Shown here piece by piece: positions 25,234 through 33,957 of a stretch of 64,000 nucleotides of DNA. The position numbers and the translations under genes were made by a program. Below the pieces are notes generated by a model. It worked only from the letters and a program-made list of their open reading frames with translations. It was not told where the DNA came from and did no database searches. The DNA comes from Pseudomonas silvicola (GTDB lineage: Bacteria; Pseudomonadota; Gammaproteobacteria; Pseudomonadales; Pseudomonadaceae). Each line of letters starts with the position of its first letter. Positions within the stretch are counted from its first letter, which is position 1. Location: contig NZ_CP093280.1 in assembly GCF_026651855.1 (NCBI RefSeq), positions 5,062,001-5,126,000 of the forward strand, given 5' to 3'.

Positions 25234-26583
25234 CTACGTCCGCTCCAGCACGAGCTTGCGCAAAGTACCCATGCTCAGAAACGCCAGCGCCCCCACCAAC
25301 GCATGCCCAGCCACGACATACAACGCCCCTTCGAACGACCCGGTGGTCTGGACGATGTAGCCGATGGCAATCGGCGTGAAGATGCCGGAAATGTTCCCGC
25401 ACATGTTGAACAGCCCGCCCGCCATGCCGGTGATCTGCTTGGGCGCGGTGTCGGACACCAGTGTCCAGTCCACCGCCACCACGCCCTTGCCGAAGATGGC
25501 CAGCGACATCAGCAGCGTCACCACCCACACCGAATCGGTGAAGTTGCACAGCACCAGCGTGGCCCCGACGCTCATGCCGCACACCAGCGGGATCTTGCGC
25601 GCCACGGTCAGCGAGACCCCTCGGCGCAACAGGTAGTCGCACACCGCCCCTCCACACAGCGCGCCCAGCAGCCCGCACACACCCGGTACCGCGGCGATGG
25701 CACCGGCTTCCATGATGTTCAACCCGCGCCCCTTCACCAGGTAGATCGGGAACCAGGTGAGGAAGAAATACTGCAGCGAGGTATCGCAGTATTTGCCCAG
25801 GTAAATCGACCACATCATCGGGCTTTTCAACAGCACCTTGAGGTCGGAAAATCTCGGTTTGAATGCCCCGGCGACCTTGGGCTTGTCCATGTCCACTTCC
25901 GCCCCGCCGCTCTTGAGGTGTGCCAGCTCGGCGCTGTTCACCAGCGGGTGGTCGCCAGGCGCCTTGACCAGGCGGAACCACACCAGGCTGACCAGAATGC
26001 CCAGGCCACCCATGAACCAGTACACATGCTCCCAGCCATAGCTGTGGGCGATGAAGCCCATCAACGGCGCCAGGAGCACCACCGACAGGTACATGGAGGA
26101 GTTGTAGATGACCGTGGCCAGCCCGCGCTCCTGCAGCGGGAACCAGGCCGCGACGATGCGGTTGTTGGCCGGGTACACCGGCGCCTCGATCAACCCGAGC
26201 AGGAAGCGCAAGGCAAACAGCGTGACCACCGCCACCGGTACCGACAGAAAGCCGATCAGCCCCTGGGCCAAGGTAATGGCCGACCAGAGGAACAGCGATG
26301 TGCCATACACCCGCGCCGAACCGAACTTGTCCAGCAACCAGCCGCCGGGTAACTGGCCGATGACGTACGCCCAGGCGAACGCAGAGAAAATGTAGCCCAG
26401 CGTGATCGAGTCGATGCCCAGCACCTGGGTCAGCGCCGTGCCGGTGATGGACAGGGTGGCGCGGTCGCCTACGTTGATGGCCGTGACGATGAACAGCATG
26501 GCCAGAATGATATAGCGCACCTTGCTGCGGGCGACAGTGTCGGCAACGGGTACCGCGGGTTCTGCAACATTGGAATGTTCCAC
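25234..26583 (-). CDS. MFS transporter, anion:cation symporter family (hexuronate/sugar-acid type)
   Basis: The 449-aa product has twelve membrane segments and the ACS-family motifs 'NVGDRATLS' in TM1, 'LPGGWLLDKFG' after TM2 and 'RFLLGLIEAPVYPANNRI' in TM4. These are typical of glucarate, galactarate and galactonate carriers (GudP/DgoT group). The frame is open to 26667, but a GTG at 26581-26583 follows GAGGA at 7 nt, and the extra 28 residues are not protein-like. It is the last gene of the leftward unit MFS - talarate/galactarate dehydratase - MFS, so it likely imports a substrate of that enzyme. Two carriers in one operon suggest distinct diacid or aldonate specificities. Confidence 0.9.
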   Translation of the reverse strand: MEHSNVAEPAVPVADTVARSKVRYIILAMLFIVTAINVGDRATLSITGTALTQVLGIDSITLGYIFSAFAWAYVIGQLPGGWLLDKFGSARVYGTSLFLWSAITLAQGLIGFLSVPVAVVTLFALRFLLGLIEAPVYPANNRIVAAWFPLQERGLATVIYNSSMYLSVVLLAPLMGFIAHSYGWEHVYWFMGGLGILVSLVWFRLVKAPGDHPLVNSAELAHLKSGGAEVDMDKPKVAGAFKPRFSDLKVLLKSPMMWSIYLGKYCDTSLQYFFLTWFPIYLVKGRGLNIMEAGAIAAVPGVCGLLGALCGGAVCDYLLRRGVSLTVARKIPLVCGMSVGATLVLCNFTDSVWVVTLLMSLAIFGKGVVAVDWTLVSDTAPKQITGMAGGLFNMCGNISGIFTPIAIGYIVQTTGSFEGALYVVAGHALVGALAFLSMGTLRKLVLERT

Positions 26584-26667
26584 ATGGACGTCCTCATCTT
26601 GTCGTTGTTGTAGGTCGTTATTCACGGGACAGACAACCGCGCCAGGGGCCTGGCGCGGTCGAGACAC

Positions 26668-27828
26668 TCAAGGACGCTTGCCCACCTCCACCTGCTGGGC
26701 AGTCCAGGCCTTGACCTGCTCGCTCAGGCTCAGCCCCAGGCCAGGCCGCTTGGGCACCAGCATGCGGCCGTCGCGGGTTTCCAGGCGCTCATTGAACAGC
26801 GGCTCCAGCCACTCGAAATGCTCCACCCAAGGCTCGGTCGGGTACGCGGCGGCCAGGTGCACGTGCAGTTCCATGGCAAAGTGCGGGGCCAGCATCAGGC
26901 CGGCGTTCTCGGCCATGGCAGCCACCTTCAGGTATGGGGTGATGCCCCCCACGCGCGGGGCATCGGGCATCAGGAAGTCGGCGCCGCGCAGCTTGATGAA
27001 CTCGGCGTGCTCGGCCACGCTGGTGAGCATTTCACCGGTGGCGATGGGCGTATCGAACTGTTGCGCCAATGCCGCGTGGCCCTCGGCGTCGTAGCAGTCC
27101 AGAGGTTCCTCGATCCAGATCAGGTTGTACTGCTCGAACTGCCGGCACATGCGCTGGGCGGTAGGCCGGTCCCACTGCTGGTTGGCGTCCACCATCAAAG
27201 GAAACTTGTCGCCCAGGTGACGACGCACTGTGCTGACCCGCTCGATGTCGATGGCACAATCGGGCTGGCCCACCTTGAGTTTGATGCCGCCAATGCCCTT
27301 TTCCCGGGACAGGTCAGTGTTCTTCAACAACTGATCCAGCGGCGTGTGCAGAAAGCCGCCGGAGGTGTTGTAGCAGCGCACGCTGTCACGCTGGGCCCCC
27401 AGCAAGCGCGCCAGTGACAGGTTGGCGCGCTTGGCCTTGAGGTCCCACAAGGCCACGTCGAAAGCGCCGATAGCCTGGGTGGACAGACCGCTGCGGCCCA
27501 CCGAGGCGCCTGCCCAGCACAGCTTGGTCCACAGTTTGGCGATGTCGCTGGGGTTCTCGCCGATCAGGGCCGGGGCGATCTCCTGGGCATGGGCGAATTG
27601 CCCCGGCCCCCCTGCCCGCTTGGAATAACTGAAACCCAGGCCGCGGTGGCCATCCTTGGTCTCGATCTCGGCGAACAGGATGGCGATCTCGGTCATCGGC
27701 TTCTGCCGCCCGGTGAGTACCTTGGCGTCGCTGATGGGGTTGGCCAGCGGCAGGAACACCGAGGACACGCGAACCCAGGCAATGGCGTCGTCATCACCGG
27801 TGGGCAAGTCTTGTTGTTGTGCGAGCAT
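26668..27828 (-). CDS. L-talarate/galactarate dehydratase (enolase superfamily)
   Basis: The 386-aa product belongs to the mandelate-racemase group. The acid/base pair Lys183-x-Lys185 ('IKLKVGQ'), metal ligands Asp214 ('VDANQ'), Glu240 ('IEEP') and Glu266 ('ATGEM'), and His316 ('APHFAM') are all present. They align with a constant 12-residue offset to the catalytic residues I recall for Salmonella TalrD/GalrD. The 'GFSYSKRAGG' loop (65-74) is diagnostic of that family. It dehydrates L-talarate or galactarate to 5-keto-4-deoxy-D-glucarate. It sits 14 nt after one MFS gene and about 85 nt before another, in a LacI-controlled operon. Later pathway enzymes are not in the window. Confidence 0.9.
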   Translation of the reverse strand: MLAQQQDLPTGDDDAIAWVRVSSVFLPLANPISDAKVLTGRQKPMTEIAILFAEIETKDGHRGLGFSYSKRAGGPGQFAHAQEIAPALIGENPSDIAKLWTKLCWAGASVGRSGLSTQAIGAFDVALWDLKAKRANLSLARLLGAQRDSVRCYNTSGGFLHTPLDQLLKNTDLSREKGIGGIKLKVGQPDCAIDIERVSTVRRHLGDKFPLMVDANQQWDRPTAQRMCRQFEQYNLIWIEEPLDCYDAEGHAALAQQFDTPIATGEMLTSVAEHAEFIKLRGADFLMPDAPRVGGITPYLKVAAMAENAGLMLAPHFAMELHVHLAAAYPTEPWVEHFEWLEPLFNERLETRDGRMLVPKRPGLGLSLSEQVKAWTAQQVEVGKRP

Positions 27829-27842
27829 GAACGCTCTCCTTG

Positions 27843-29207
27843 TTAACGGGACGGGAAGGAATCAGGTGTCGCCACAGGGGTGGCCTGGGCAAGCGGTTCG
27901 GGAAAATCATCCAGCTCCAGGCGCTTCAGTGGCCCGACAACGAACAGGTAGGCAAAGGCGCCAAGCAGTCCCATGGCGGCCACGTACATCAGCGCCACGT
28001 CAAAAGAGCCCAACTGATTGATCATCACGCCGATGGCAATGGGGGTGACGATGCTGGCCAGGTTGCCGCAAAAGTTGAACATGGCGCCGCTGACGCCCAT
28101 GGCCCGCGCGGGTGACACGTCGCCGACGATGCACCAGCCCAGGTTGCCGACACCCTTGGCGAAGAAGGCCAGGGACATAACCGCGATCACCACGGTGAGC
28201 GAGGCGCTGTAGTTGGCGATGACGATGCTGCTGGACAGCAGCAGGCCACAGATGATCGGGGTCTTGCGTGCGGCGGTCAGGCTGAAGCCCCTGCGCAGCA
28301 TCCAGTCCGACCACACGCCCCCCACCATCCCGCCCAGGCAGCCAGCGATGGGCGGGATGGCCGCCACCAGGCCGACCTTGAGCAGGGTCATGCCCTTGGC
28401 TTCGATCAGATAGGTGGGGAACCAGGTGAGGAAGAACCAGGTGATGGAAGTGAGACAGAACTGGCCCAGGTAAATGCCGGCCATCATGCGGTTGGCACCG
28501 ATGGCCTTGACGCGTTTCCAGCTGAACGGTGTTTTCACGTCGCCAATGGTGGGCAGGCCGCCGCCGGCCTCGATGTAGTCGATTTCAGCCTGGTTGACGC
28601 GGTGGTCCTTGCGCGGTTCGCGCACCAGGCGGAACCACACAAGGCCAATGACGATGCCGGCCAGGCCGGTGACCCAGAACACGTGCTGCCAGCCCCAGGT
28701 GCTGACCAGCCATACCATCAGCGGCGTGAACGCGGCCAGGGCGAAATACTGGGCCGACTGGAACACTGCCGTGGCCAGGCCACGCTCCTGGCGCGGGAAC
28801 CACATGACGGTGAGGCGGTTGTTGGCCGGAAACGCCGGGGCCTCGGCCACGCCCATGAGGAAGCGCAGGCCGAACAGCACCAGAAACGCCGAGGCGAAGT
28901 AGTCGACGTAGCCCTGCAGGAAGGTCAATGCCGACCACAGGATCAGGCTAGCGCCCAGCACCACCCGAGAGCCGTAGCGGTCGAGGACCACCCCGCCCGG
29001 CAGTTGCATGGCGGTGTAGGCCCACCCGAAGGCGGAGAAAGCGATACCCATCGTCATGGCGTCGAAGCCAAGGTCGCCGCGCATGCTGGGGGCGGCGATG
29101 GACAGTGTGGCCCGGTCGACGTAGTTGAATACCGTGACGATGAAAATGAGGGTCAGGATCAGGTAGCGGACACGGGTCCTGGCGACTGGCGGCATGGTTG
29201 GGTTCAC
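27843..29207 (-). CDS. MFS transporter, GudP-like (glucarate/galactarate type)
   Basis: The 454-aa product has twelve membrane segments and shows ACS-family signatures: 'NYVDRATLSIAAP' in TM1, 'LPGGVVLDRYGSR' after TM2 and 'RFLMGVAEAPAFPANNRL' in TM4. It closely resembles the second MFS gene of the operon, suggesting an old duplication. It is the first gene of the leftward unit, and its upstream region carries two LacI-type operators. By context it imports galactarate or talarate by proton symport. The substrate is inferred from the adjacent dehydratase. Confidence 0.9.
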   Translation of the reverse strand: MNPTMPPVARTRVRYLILTLIFIVTVFNYVDRATLSIAAPSMRGDLGFDAMTMGIAFSAFGWAYTAMQLPGGVVLDRYGSRVVLGASLILWSALTFLQGYVDYFASAFLVLFGLRFLMGVAEAPAFPANNRLTVMWFPRQERGLATAVFQSAQYFALAAFTPLMVWLVSTWGWQHVFWVTGLAGIVIGLVWFRLVREPRKDHRVNQAEIDYIEAGGGLPTIGDVKTPFSWKRVKAIGANRMMAGIYLGQFCLTSITWFFLTWFPTYLIEAKGMTLLKVGLVAAIPPIAGCLGGMVGGVWSDWMLRRGFSLTAARKTPIICGLLLSSSIVIANYSASLTVVIAVMSLAFFAKGVGNLGWCIVGDVSPARAMGVSGAMFNFCGNLASIVTPIAIGVMINQLGSFDVALMYVAAMGLLGAFAYLFVVGPLKRLELDDFPEPLAQATPVATPDSFPSR

Positions 29208-29268
29208 TTGTTATTTTCCTTGTTGTGAGTACTGCGGTGGATCGGTGCACGACTTTTCAGTGGGCTGA

Positions 29269-29284
29269 TGATTGCGCAATCATT
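29269..29284. promoter_or_regulatory. LacI-type operator 1 (ATGATTGCGCAATCAT)
   Basis: A 16-bp perfect palindrome with the central CG typical of LacI/GntR-family operators lies 62 bp upstream of the first MFS gene, between it and the divergent lacI gene. A near-identical copy lies 61 bp further on. Confidence 0.75.
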
Positions 29285-29344
29285 TGAATCGATAAAAACG
29301 GCCACGTGCATCGGGTGCCGCAGCCAATGAACCTGAGCTTACAC

Positions 29345-29358
29345 TGATTGCGCAATCA
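29345..29358. promoter_or_regulatory. LacI-type operator 2 (TGATTGCGCAATCA)
   Basis: A 14-bp perfect palindrome repeats the core of the site at 29269. Centre-to-centre distance is about 75 bp, roughly seven helical turns, which would allow a looped or cooperative repressor complex. The regulator encoded at 29472 is the likely ligand. Confidence 0.72.
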
Positions 29359-29471
29359 TTCAAGGCATTCCGACGAGGAGGTACGATGACTCCGGCTGAC
29401 GCGACACCATACAACTCAGGCGCCACAAGGTAAGATAAGGTCCCCACTCCACGCTGGAACCCGCCCCCCTG

Positions 29472-30542
29472 ATGGCCAAGAAGTCGAACAAGGACCTTTC
29501 ACTTTCCGGCAGTGACCCCACAGGTGTGCCCGGCTACACATTGATCGACGTGGCACGCGTGGCTGGCGTCTCGCCCATCACCGTGTCACGCGCGCTGCAC
29601 CGCCCCGAACTGGTAAGCGAGCGTACGCGCGACAAGGTGCGCGAGGCTGCACGGGCCATGGGCTACGTGCCGAACATGCTGGCCGGTGGCCTGGCCACCA
29701 ACAAGAGTCGGCTGGTGGCGATTTTCCTGCCCACCATCGCCAACTCGATCTTCGCCGATACCGTACAGGCGGTGATGGACCGTCTCACCGCCGCCGGCTA
29801 CCAGACCCTGATCGGCCTGACCGGTTACAGCGCCGAGCAGGAAGAGGCACTGCTGGAAGCCGTGTTGGGCCGCCGCCCCGATGGCATCGTGCTGACCGGC
29901 ACCTTGCACACCGAGGCCAGTCGCCAACGCCTGGCCTCGGCGCGCATCCCCGTGGTGGAAGCCTGGGACTTGAGCGAGGCGCCCATCGACATGCTGGTGG
30001 GCTTCTCCCACGAACAGGTGGGCGTGTGCATCGCCCGCAACCTGCTGGAAAAAGGCTACCGGCGCTTCGCCGTGGTGACCCTCGACGACCCGCGCGGGCT
30101 AAGGCGTGTCGCCAGCCTGAAAGCGGAGCTGCAGGCCCACGGCATCATCGATACCCCCACCGAAATACTTCCCGCCCCCGCCACCCTGGCCTCGGGTCGG
30201 TTGGGCTTGCAGGGCATGCTGGAAAAGGGACACAGCCCGCAGGTCGTGGTGTGCAGCTCCGATACCATCGCCCAGGGCGTGCTGGCCGAGGCGGCGAGTC
30301 GCGGCCTTCGCGTGCCCGAGGATTTGGCCGTGATGGGTTTCGGCGACTTGAGCAGCGCCGCCCATGTGCACCCGCCCCTTTCGACAGTGCGGGTCAATGG
30401 CACGATGATTGGCCAGCAGGTGGCGGAGGCGTTGCTGGCACGATTGCGCACGGCGCCGGGGGTGAAGGCGCCGCCGGTGTGTATTGACACGGGTTTTACC
30501 ATCATTGATCGAAGCAGCACCGGCCACATGGGGGCAAAGTAA
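29472..30542 (+). CDS. LacI-family transcriptional regulator of the talarate/galactarate operon
   Basis: The 356-aa product has an N-terminal LacI helix-turn-helix ('TLIDVARVAGVSPITVSRALHRPELVSERTRDKV', about residues 22-55), with the hinge 'YVPNMLAGGLAT' after it. A periplasmic-binding-protein-like effector domain occupies residues about 75-350. The sequence is of the GntR (gluconate) type. It is divergent from the MFS-dehydratase-MFS operon, with two matching palindromes in the gap. It probably represses that operon and is relieved by galactarate, talarate or a catabolite; the effector is inferred. Confidence 0.9.
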   Translation: MAKKSNKDLSLSGSDPTGVPGYTLIDVARVAGVSPITVSRALHRPELVSERTRDKVREAARAMGYVPNMLAGGLATNKSRLVAIFLPTIANSIFADTVQAVMDRLTAAGYQTLIGLTGYSAEQEEALLEAVLGRRPDGIVLTGTLHTEASRQRLASARIPVVEAWDLSEAPIDMLVGFSHEQVGVCIARNLLEKGYRRFAVVTLDDPRGLRRVASLKAELQAHGIIDTPTEILPAPATLASGRLGLQGMLEKGHSPQVVVCSSDTIAQGVLAEAASRGLRVPEDLAVMGFGDLSSAAHVHPPLSTVRVNGTMIGQQVAEALLARLRTAPGVKAPPVCIDTGFTIIDRSSTGHMGAK

Positions 30543-30602
30543 TCGCAGGTCCCGGCCCCGCTCGCCAGATACCGGGAACGGGCCAAACGAATGCCCCACT
30601 GC

Positions 30603-31412
30603 TCAATTGCCATCGCCAATGGTGGTGCCACCGTCGACAATGATGTTCTGCCCCGTCATGAACGCCCCCCCTGGGGCAGCCAGCAGCAGCGCCAGGGCCG
30701 CCACCTCGTCGGGTGTGCCGACGCGCCGCAGCGGGGTCAGCGCCAGGCGCCGCTCCATTACCTCAGGCTGGCGGGTGAGTGGCTGGGCAAAGTGAGTTTC
30801 GATCACCCCCGGGCTGATAGCGTTGACCCGCACGTTGGCCGGCCCCCACTCCACGGCCAGGTTGCGGGCCAGTTGGGCCAGTGCCGCTTTTGACAGGCCA
30901 TACAGGCCCAGCCCCTTGTTTCCTCGCACGCCAGCGATACTGGCGATCAGCACCACACTGCCCTCGCCCGCCACCGCCATGCCGGGTATCAAGGCGTTGG
31001 TCAGCCACACGGCACTGCGCAGGTTGACGTTCAGGGTCAGTTGCCATTGGGCGTCACTGGCTGTGGCCAGAGGCCCCATGTGTGGCGCTACACCGGCGTT
31101 GCACACCAGCACGTTGACCTGACCGAAGCGCGCCTGCATGGCGTCCGCCAGCGCCGTTACCTCGCTGTGACGGCTGAGGTCAGCCGCCACGCCAAAGGCA
31201 TCGAAGCCTTGTGCTTGCAACTGCGAAACAGTGTGAAGGCAATCCTCGGCGCTTTCGCTACTGATGCCCAGCCGCGCGCCTGCCTGGCCAAATTGGCGGG
31301 CGATCGCCAGGCCAATGCCGCGGGTAGCGCCGGTAATCAAGGCGACTTTGCCGTGCAGGGAGAACAGCGGGTTGGGGAGGAGCTGTTGCGTGTGTGGGGC
31401 CGTTGATGACAT
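30603..31412 (-). CDS. Short-chain dehydrogenase/reductase
   Basis: The 269-aa product is a classical SDR: 'TGATRGIG' nucleotide loop (about 27-34), Asp near residue 80, 'NAG' (about 107-109), catalytic Ser in 'IASIAGV' and Tyr-x3-Lys in 'YGLSKAA'. The C-terminal 'MTGQNIIVDGG' is also characteristic. The frame is open to 31637, but the ATG at 31412 follows GGAGAAAG and begins a normal SDR N-terminus. It is convergent with the lacI gene. A palindrome lies 127 bp upstream of its start. A role in sugar-acid metabolism is possible but not shown. Confidence 0.88.
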   Translation of the reverse strand: MSSTAPHTQQLLPNPLFSLHGKVALITGATRGIGLAIARQFGQAGARLGISSESAEDCLHTVSQLQAQGFDAFGVAADLSRHSEVTALADAMQARFGQVNVLVCNAGVAPHMGPLATASDAQWQLTLNVNLRSAVWLTNALIPGMAVAGEGSVVLIASIAGVRGNKGLGLYGLSKAALAQLARNLAVEWGPANVRVNAISPGVIETHFAQPLTRQPEVMERRLALTPLRRVGTPDEVAALALLLAAPGGAFMTGQNIIVDGGTTIGDGN

Positions 31413-31538
31413 CGAGCGCTTTCTCCAGCGGGGCGAGTGTTCAACAGACACTACCCGTGGGCTCGCGCTGCCACCAATCCGTTTTTCAGGTGGGTGGTAT
31501 TCGTCCGGTGGATGGCAGAACGTCGGGGCTCCTGACCA

Positions 31539-31556
31539 GGAGTACATTTGTACTCC
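31539..31556. promoter_or_regulatory. Palindrome GGAGTACA-TT-TGTACTCC
   Basis: A perfect 8-bp inverted repeat with a 2-bp centre lies between the divergent SDR gene and the 195-aa membrane protein gene. Size and symmetry fit a TetR- or GntR-type operator. No regulator gene of those families is adjacent. Confidence 0.5.
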
Positions 31557-31635
31557 AGCCTTTAACAAGCGGTTCGGGTTGTTTTCATCTGTCATTCGGG
31601 CATCATTCGCGCCTTTGAGAACATGGACGCTCGTC

Positions 31636-32223
31636 ATGCCCCTTCTGCCCCCGACACTTCAACTTCGTGCCTACCAGGCCGTCAGCGCCCTGGCCTTGTG
31701 CTCGATACTCGCGGACATCGCCTACGTCCTGTATTGGGGCCTCATGCCTATCGATGTCAGCGGCACGCTGATGGGGGGCGGCTACGGGCAGTTGATGTAC
31801 ATGATGCGGTGGTGCGTCACCCTCGCCGGCCTGGGGGTGTGCAGCCTGGTGGGGTTGCCCGGCCACCGGCTGGCCTGGGGCGCCGCGGGCATGCTGCAGG
31901 TGGGCATCGGCCTGTGGTGGCGGGTGGGTTACCCCACGGATGAAAACCTGATCTACCTGCCGGAAGCGGGCGACATCACCAGTGCGATCGTCATTGGCCT
32001 GGGCACGACCGCCCTGGCGGTGTGGCGCAGCCGTGCGGCGCGCGTGCGCGTAGGCACCGCCGCGATGGCCCCCCGCTCGGTCATGGCGCTGGCGCTGATC
32101 CTTGGCTACCTGGGGGTGCCGTTGCATGAGTGGCTGAGCGAGCCACTGCCGTATTGCAGCTTCGACAAGGCGGGCAACCAGCTCACGATCTGCCTGGGCG
32201 ATGAGCCCAGGGTTTACCGGTGA
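31636..32223 (+). CDS. Hypothetical inner-membrane protein (195 aa)
   Basis: The ORF is open from 31264, but upstream residues are antisense to the SDR gene and not protein-like; the ATG at 31636 begins a normal hydrophobic protein. About five membrane helices are visible (roughly residues 12-33, 50-70, 76-92, 110-130, 145-165). A short polar C-terminus has two cysteines. No family is recognised. It is convergent with the GlxA-type regulator and divergent from the SDR gene. Confidence 0.7.
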   Translation: MPLLPPTLQLRAYQAVSALALCSILADIAYVLYWGLMPIDVSGTLMGGGYGQLMYMMRWCVTLAGLGVCSLVGLPGHRLAWGAAGMLQVGIGLWWRVGYPTDENLIYLPEAGDITSAIVIGLGTTALAVWRSRAARVRVGTAAMAPRSVMALALILGYLGVPLHEWLSEPLPYCSFDKAGNQLTICLGDEPRVYR

Positions 32224-32277
32224 CGAACCCGGTGTTTCGGTCCGGCTTCTGTGGGGGTGGGTACACCACGGCGCTGC

Positions 32278-33288
32278 CTATTTGACCCGCCGCGTTTCCT
32301 TGGACGGCCGATAACCGAAGTAGCTGCTGTAGCACCGACTGAAATGGCTGGGCGACACGAACCCGCAGGCCACCAGCACTTCCACCATCGACAGCTCGGT
32401 GTGCTGCAGCAACCGCCGTGCTTCGATGATGCGCACTTCCATGTAATAGCGTTGCGCAGTGGTGCCCAGTTGCTCCTTGAACAGCCGCTCGATATGCCGC
32501 CGCGAGCGGCCGGCGTAGGCGGCCAGCTGGGCCAGTTCCAGGGGTTCTTCCAGGTTGCTGTCCATCAGGTCGATGACTTCGCGCAGCGCTGGGCTCACCG
32601 ATAGCTTCGCCGAGGGTGTCAGGCGCCGGTAGCGCGACTCACCGAACGCCAGGATGTCTTCGATCCCTTCGATCAGCGCCTTGTCGTGCAAGCCTTTGAC
32701 CCACTCCAGAGTCATCTGCAAAGCCCCTGCGGGGCTTGAGGCGGTGAGGCGGTCGCGGTCCAGCACGTAGGCCTCACTGGTGACATGCGCCGCCTTGGCG
32801 ATTTCCGCCAGGGCCGGCCGGTGCTCCGGGTGCGCCACACAGCGGTAACCGGCCAGCAACCCGGCACTGCCCAGAAACCAGGCACCATTCCACAGGCCGG
32901 CCAGGCTGCGGCCCGCCTGTGCGGCGCTAGTGAGGAAAGCGCTCAAGGGCGGGCTGCCTTTGAGCCCGGTGCGGTGGCCGCCGCAGACCACCAGCAGGTC
33001 GAAGTCCGCGGCGTGGGCCGCCTCCAGGCTGGTATCGGGACGAATGACCAACCCCAGGTCGCTGACCACCTCACCGGCGTGCAGGCCCAAGGTGGTTGTG
33101 CTGAACAACCCGGGCCGCAGCAGGTTGGCGGTCACCAGGGTGTCCAGCGCCTGGGTGAAGGCAGGCAGCGAGAAATGCTCCAGCAGGATAAACCCGACCC
33201 GCGCCTGACGCGCCTGCGGCTGTGGGGTGGGCAGGCTCGGGGAAGCGCCAACGGTGAGGGCGACAGGCGTTATGCGGTGCGAAATCAC
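32278..33288 (-). CDS. GlxA-family AraC regulator with DJ-1/PfpI-like domain
   Basis: The 336-aa product has an N-terminal class-I glutamine-amidotransferase-like domain (about residues 28-200; 'FDLLVVCGGHR', 'LAGLWNGAWFLGSAGLL'). A C-terminal AraC double helix-turn-helix follows (about 225-330; 'LELAQLAAYAGRSRRHIERLFKEQLG' and 'SMVEVLVACGFVSPSHFSRCYSSYFGYRPS'). The catalytic nucleophile Cys of amidotransferases is replaced by Asn-Gly-Ala, as is usual in ligand-sensing members. In Pseudomonas this family controls arginine, carnitine, glycine-betaine and similar catabolism. The target here is not evident from the neighbours. Confidence 0.9.
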   Translation of the reverse strand: MISHRITPVALTVGASPSLPTPQPQARQARVGFILLEHFSLPAFTQALDTLVTANLLRPGLFSTTTLGLHAGEVVSDLGLVIRPDTSLEAAHAADFDLLVVCGGHRTGLKGSPPLSAFLTSAAQAGRSLAGLWNGAWFLGSAGLLAGYRCVAHPEHRPALAEIAKAAHVTSEAYVLDRDRLTASSPAGALQMTLEWVKGLHDKALIEGIEDILAFGESRYRRLTPSAKLSVSPALREVIDLMDSNLEEPLELAQLAAYAGRSRRHIERLFKEQLGTTAQRYYMEVRIIEARRLLQHTELSMVEVLVACGFVSPSHFSRCYSSYFGYRPSKETRRVK

Positions 33289-33348
33289 AGTGTTCTCTTA
33301 GGGTATTGGGTCGACGGCTCGGGGGGTCGCAGGCCATGACCGCGGGCC

Positions 33349-33873
33349 TCAGAGCTGGCGGCGAAAGAACAGCGTGACCTGCCCGACTTCCACGCCCAGC
33401 TTGCTCATGGTGGTGCGGTTTATCAAGGTATCGTCATCCATCTGGTACATCCAGTCGTCCATGTCCATCAGCCAATGCTTGCCGTCCACCGGCAGATCAA
33501 GGCGGTAGCGCCACCGCAAGGCGTTGCCCGCCACTTCCCCGCGGGCTTCACCGACTACATCACCGGCGCGGCCGCGCCAACGGCCGGGGCCATCGGGTTG
33601 CAGGGTCCATATGCGCTCCTGGCGCGTGCCATCGCTGTAGACGAAACGCTCGTCCAGGATCAGGCGTTCACCGTCGCGGTGGCTCTGGATGTCGACGTGA
33701 AAACGCTTGGCCACCTCCCCCGAGCGCTTCTGGAACATACCCCAGGCCTGCACCGGTTTGGAAAAGAAGGCCACCAGGTCCAGGGACGGACGCTCGTTGG
33801 CGTATTGCTGCACAGTGACATTCGCGCAACTGCTCAGCATCAGGCAACTCGATAGAGCAAGGACATAACGCAT
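33349..33873 (-). CDS. DUF3833-family lipoprotein
   Basis: The 174-aa product has a lipoprotein signal with the cleavage box 'LMLSSC' (Cys at about 16). The DUF3833-type body is beta-rich: 'GMFQKRSGEVAKRFHVDIQ', 'WRGRAGDVVGEARGEVAGNALRWRYRLDL' and 'WMYQMDDDTLINRTTMSKLGV'. An excellent ribosome site (GGAGG) precedes the ATG at 33873, and the longer frame to 34272 is antisense to ybaK. Function is unknown; the lipocalin-like character suggests binding of a hydrophobic ligand at the outer membrane. Confidence 0.88.
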   Translation of the reverse strand: MRYVLALSSCLMLSSCANVTVQQYANERPSLDLVAFFSKPVQAWGMFQKRSGEVAKRFHVDIQSHRDGERLILDERFVYSDGTRQERIWTLQPDGPGRWRGRAGDVVGEARGEVAGNALRWRYRLDLPVDGKHWLMDMDDWMYQMDDDTLINRTTMSKLGVEVGQVTLFFRRQL

Positions 33874-33957
33874 GCGGCCTCCTGTTGTTGGGAGTAAGTG
33901 TAGATAAACGGCATGGTAAGGTAAGGCCGATTCCTGAACCGTGCCCAAGGAGCAGCA

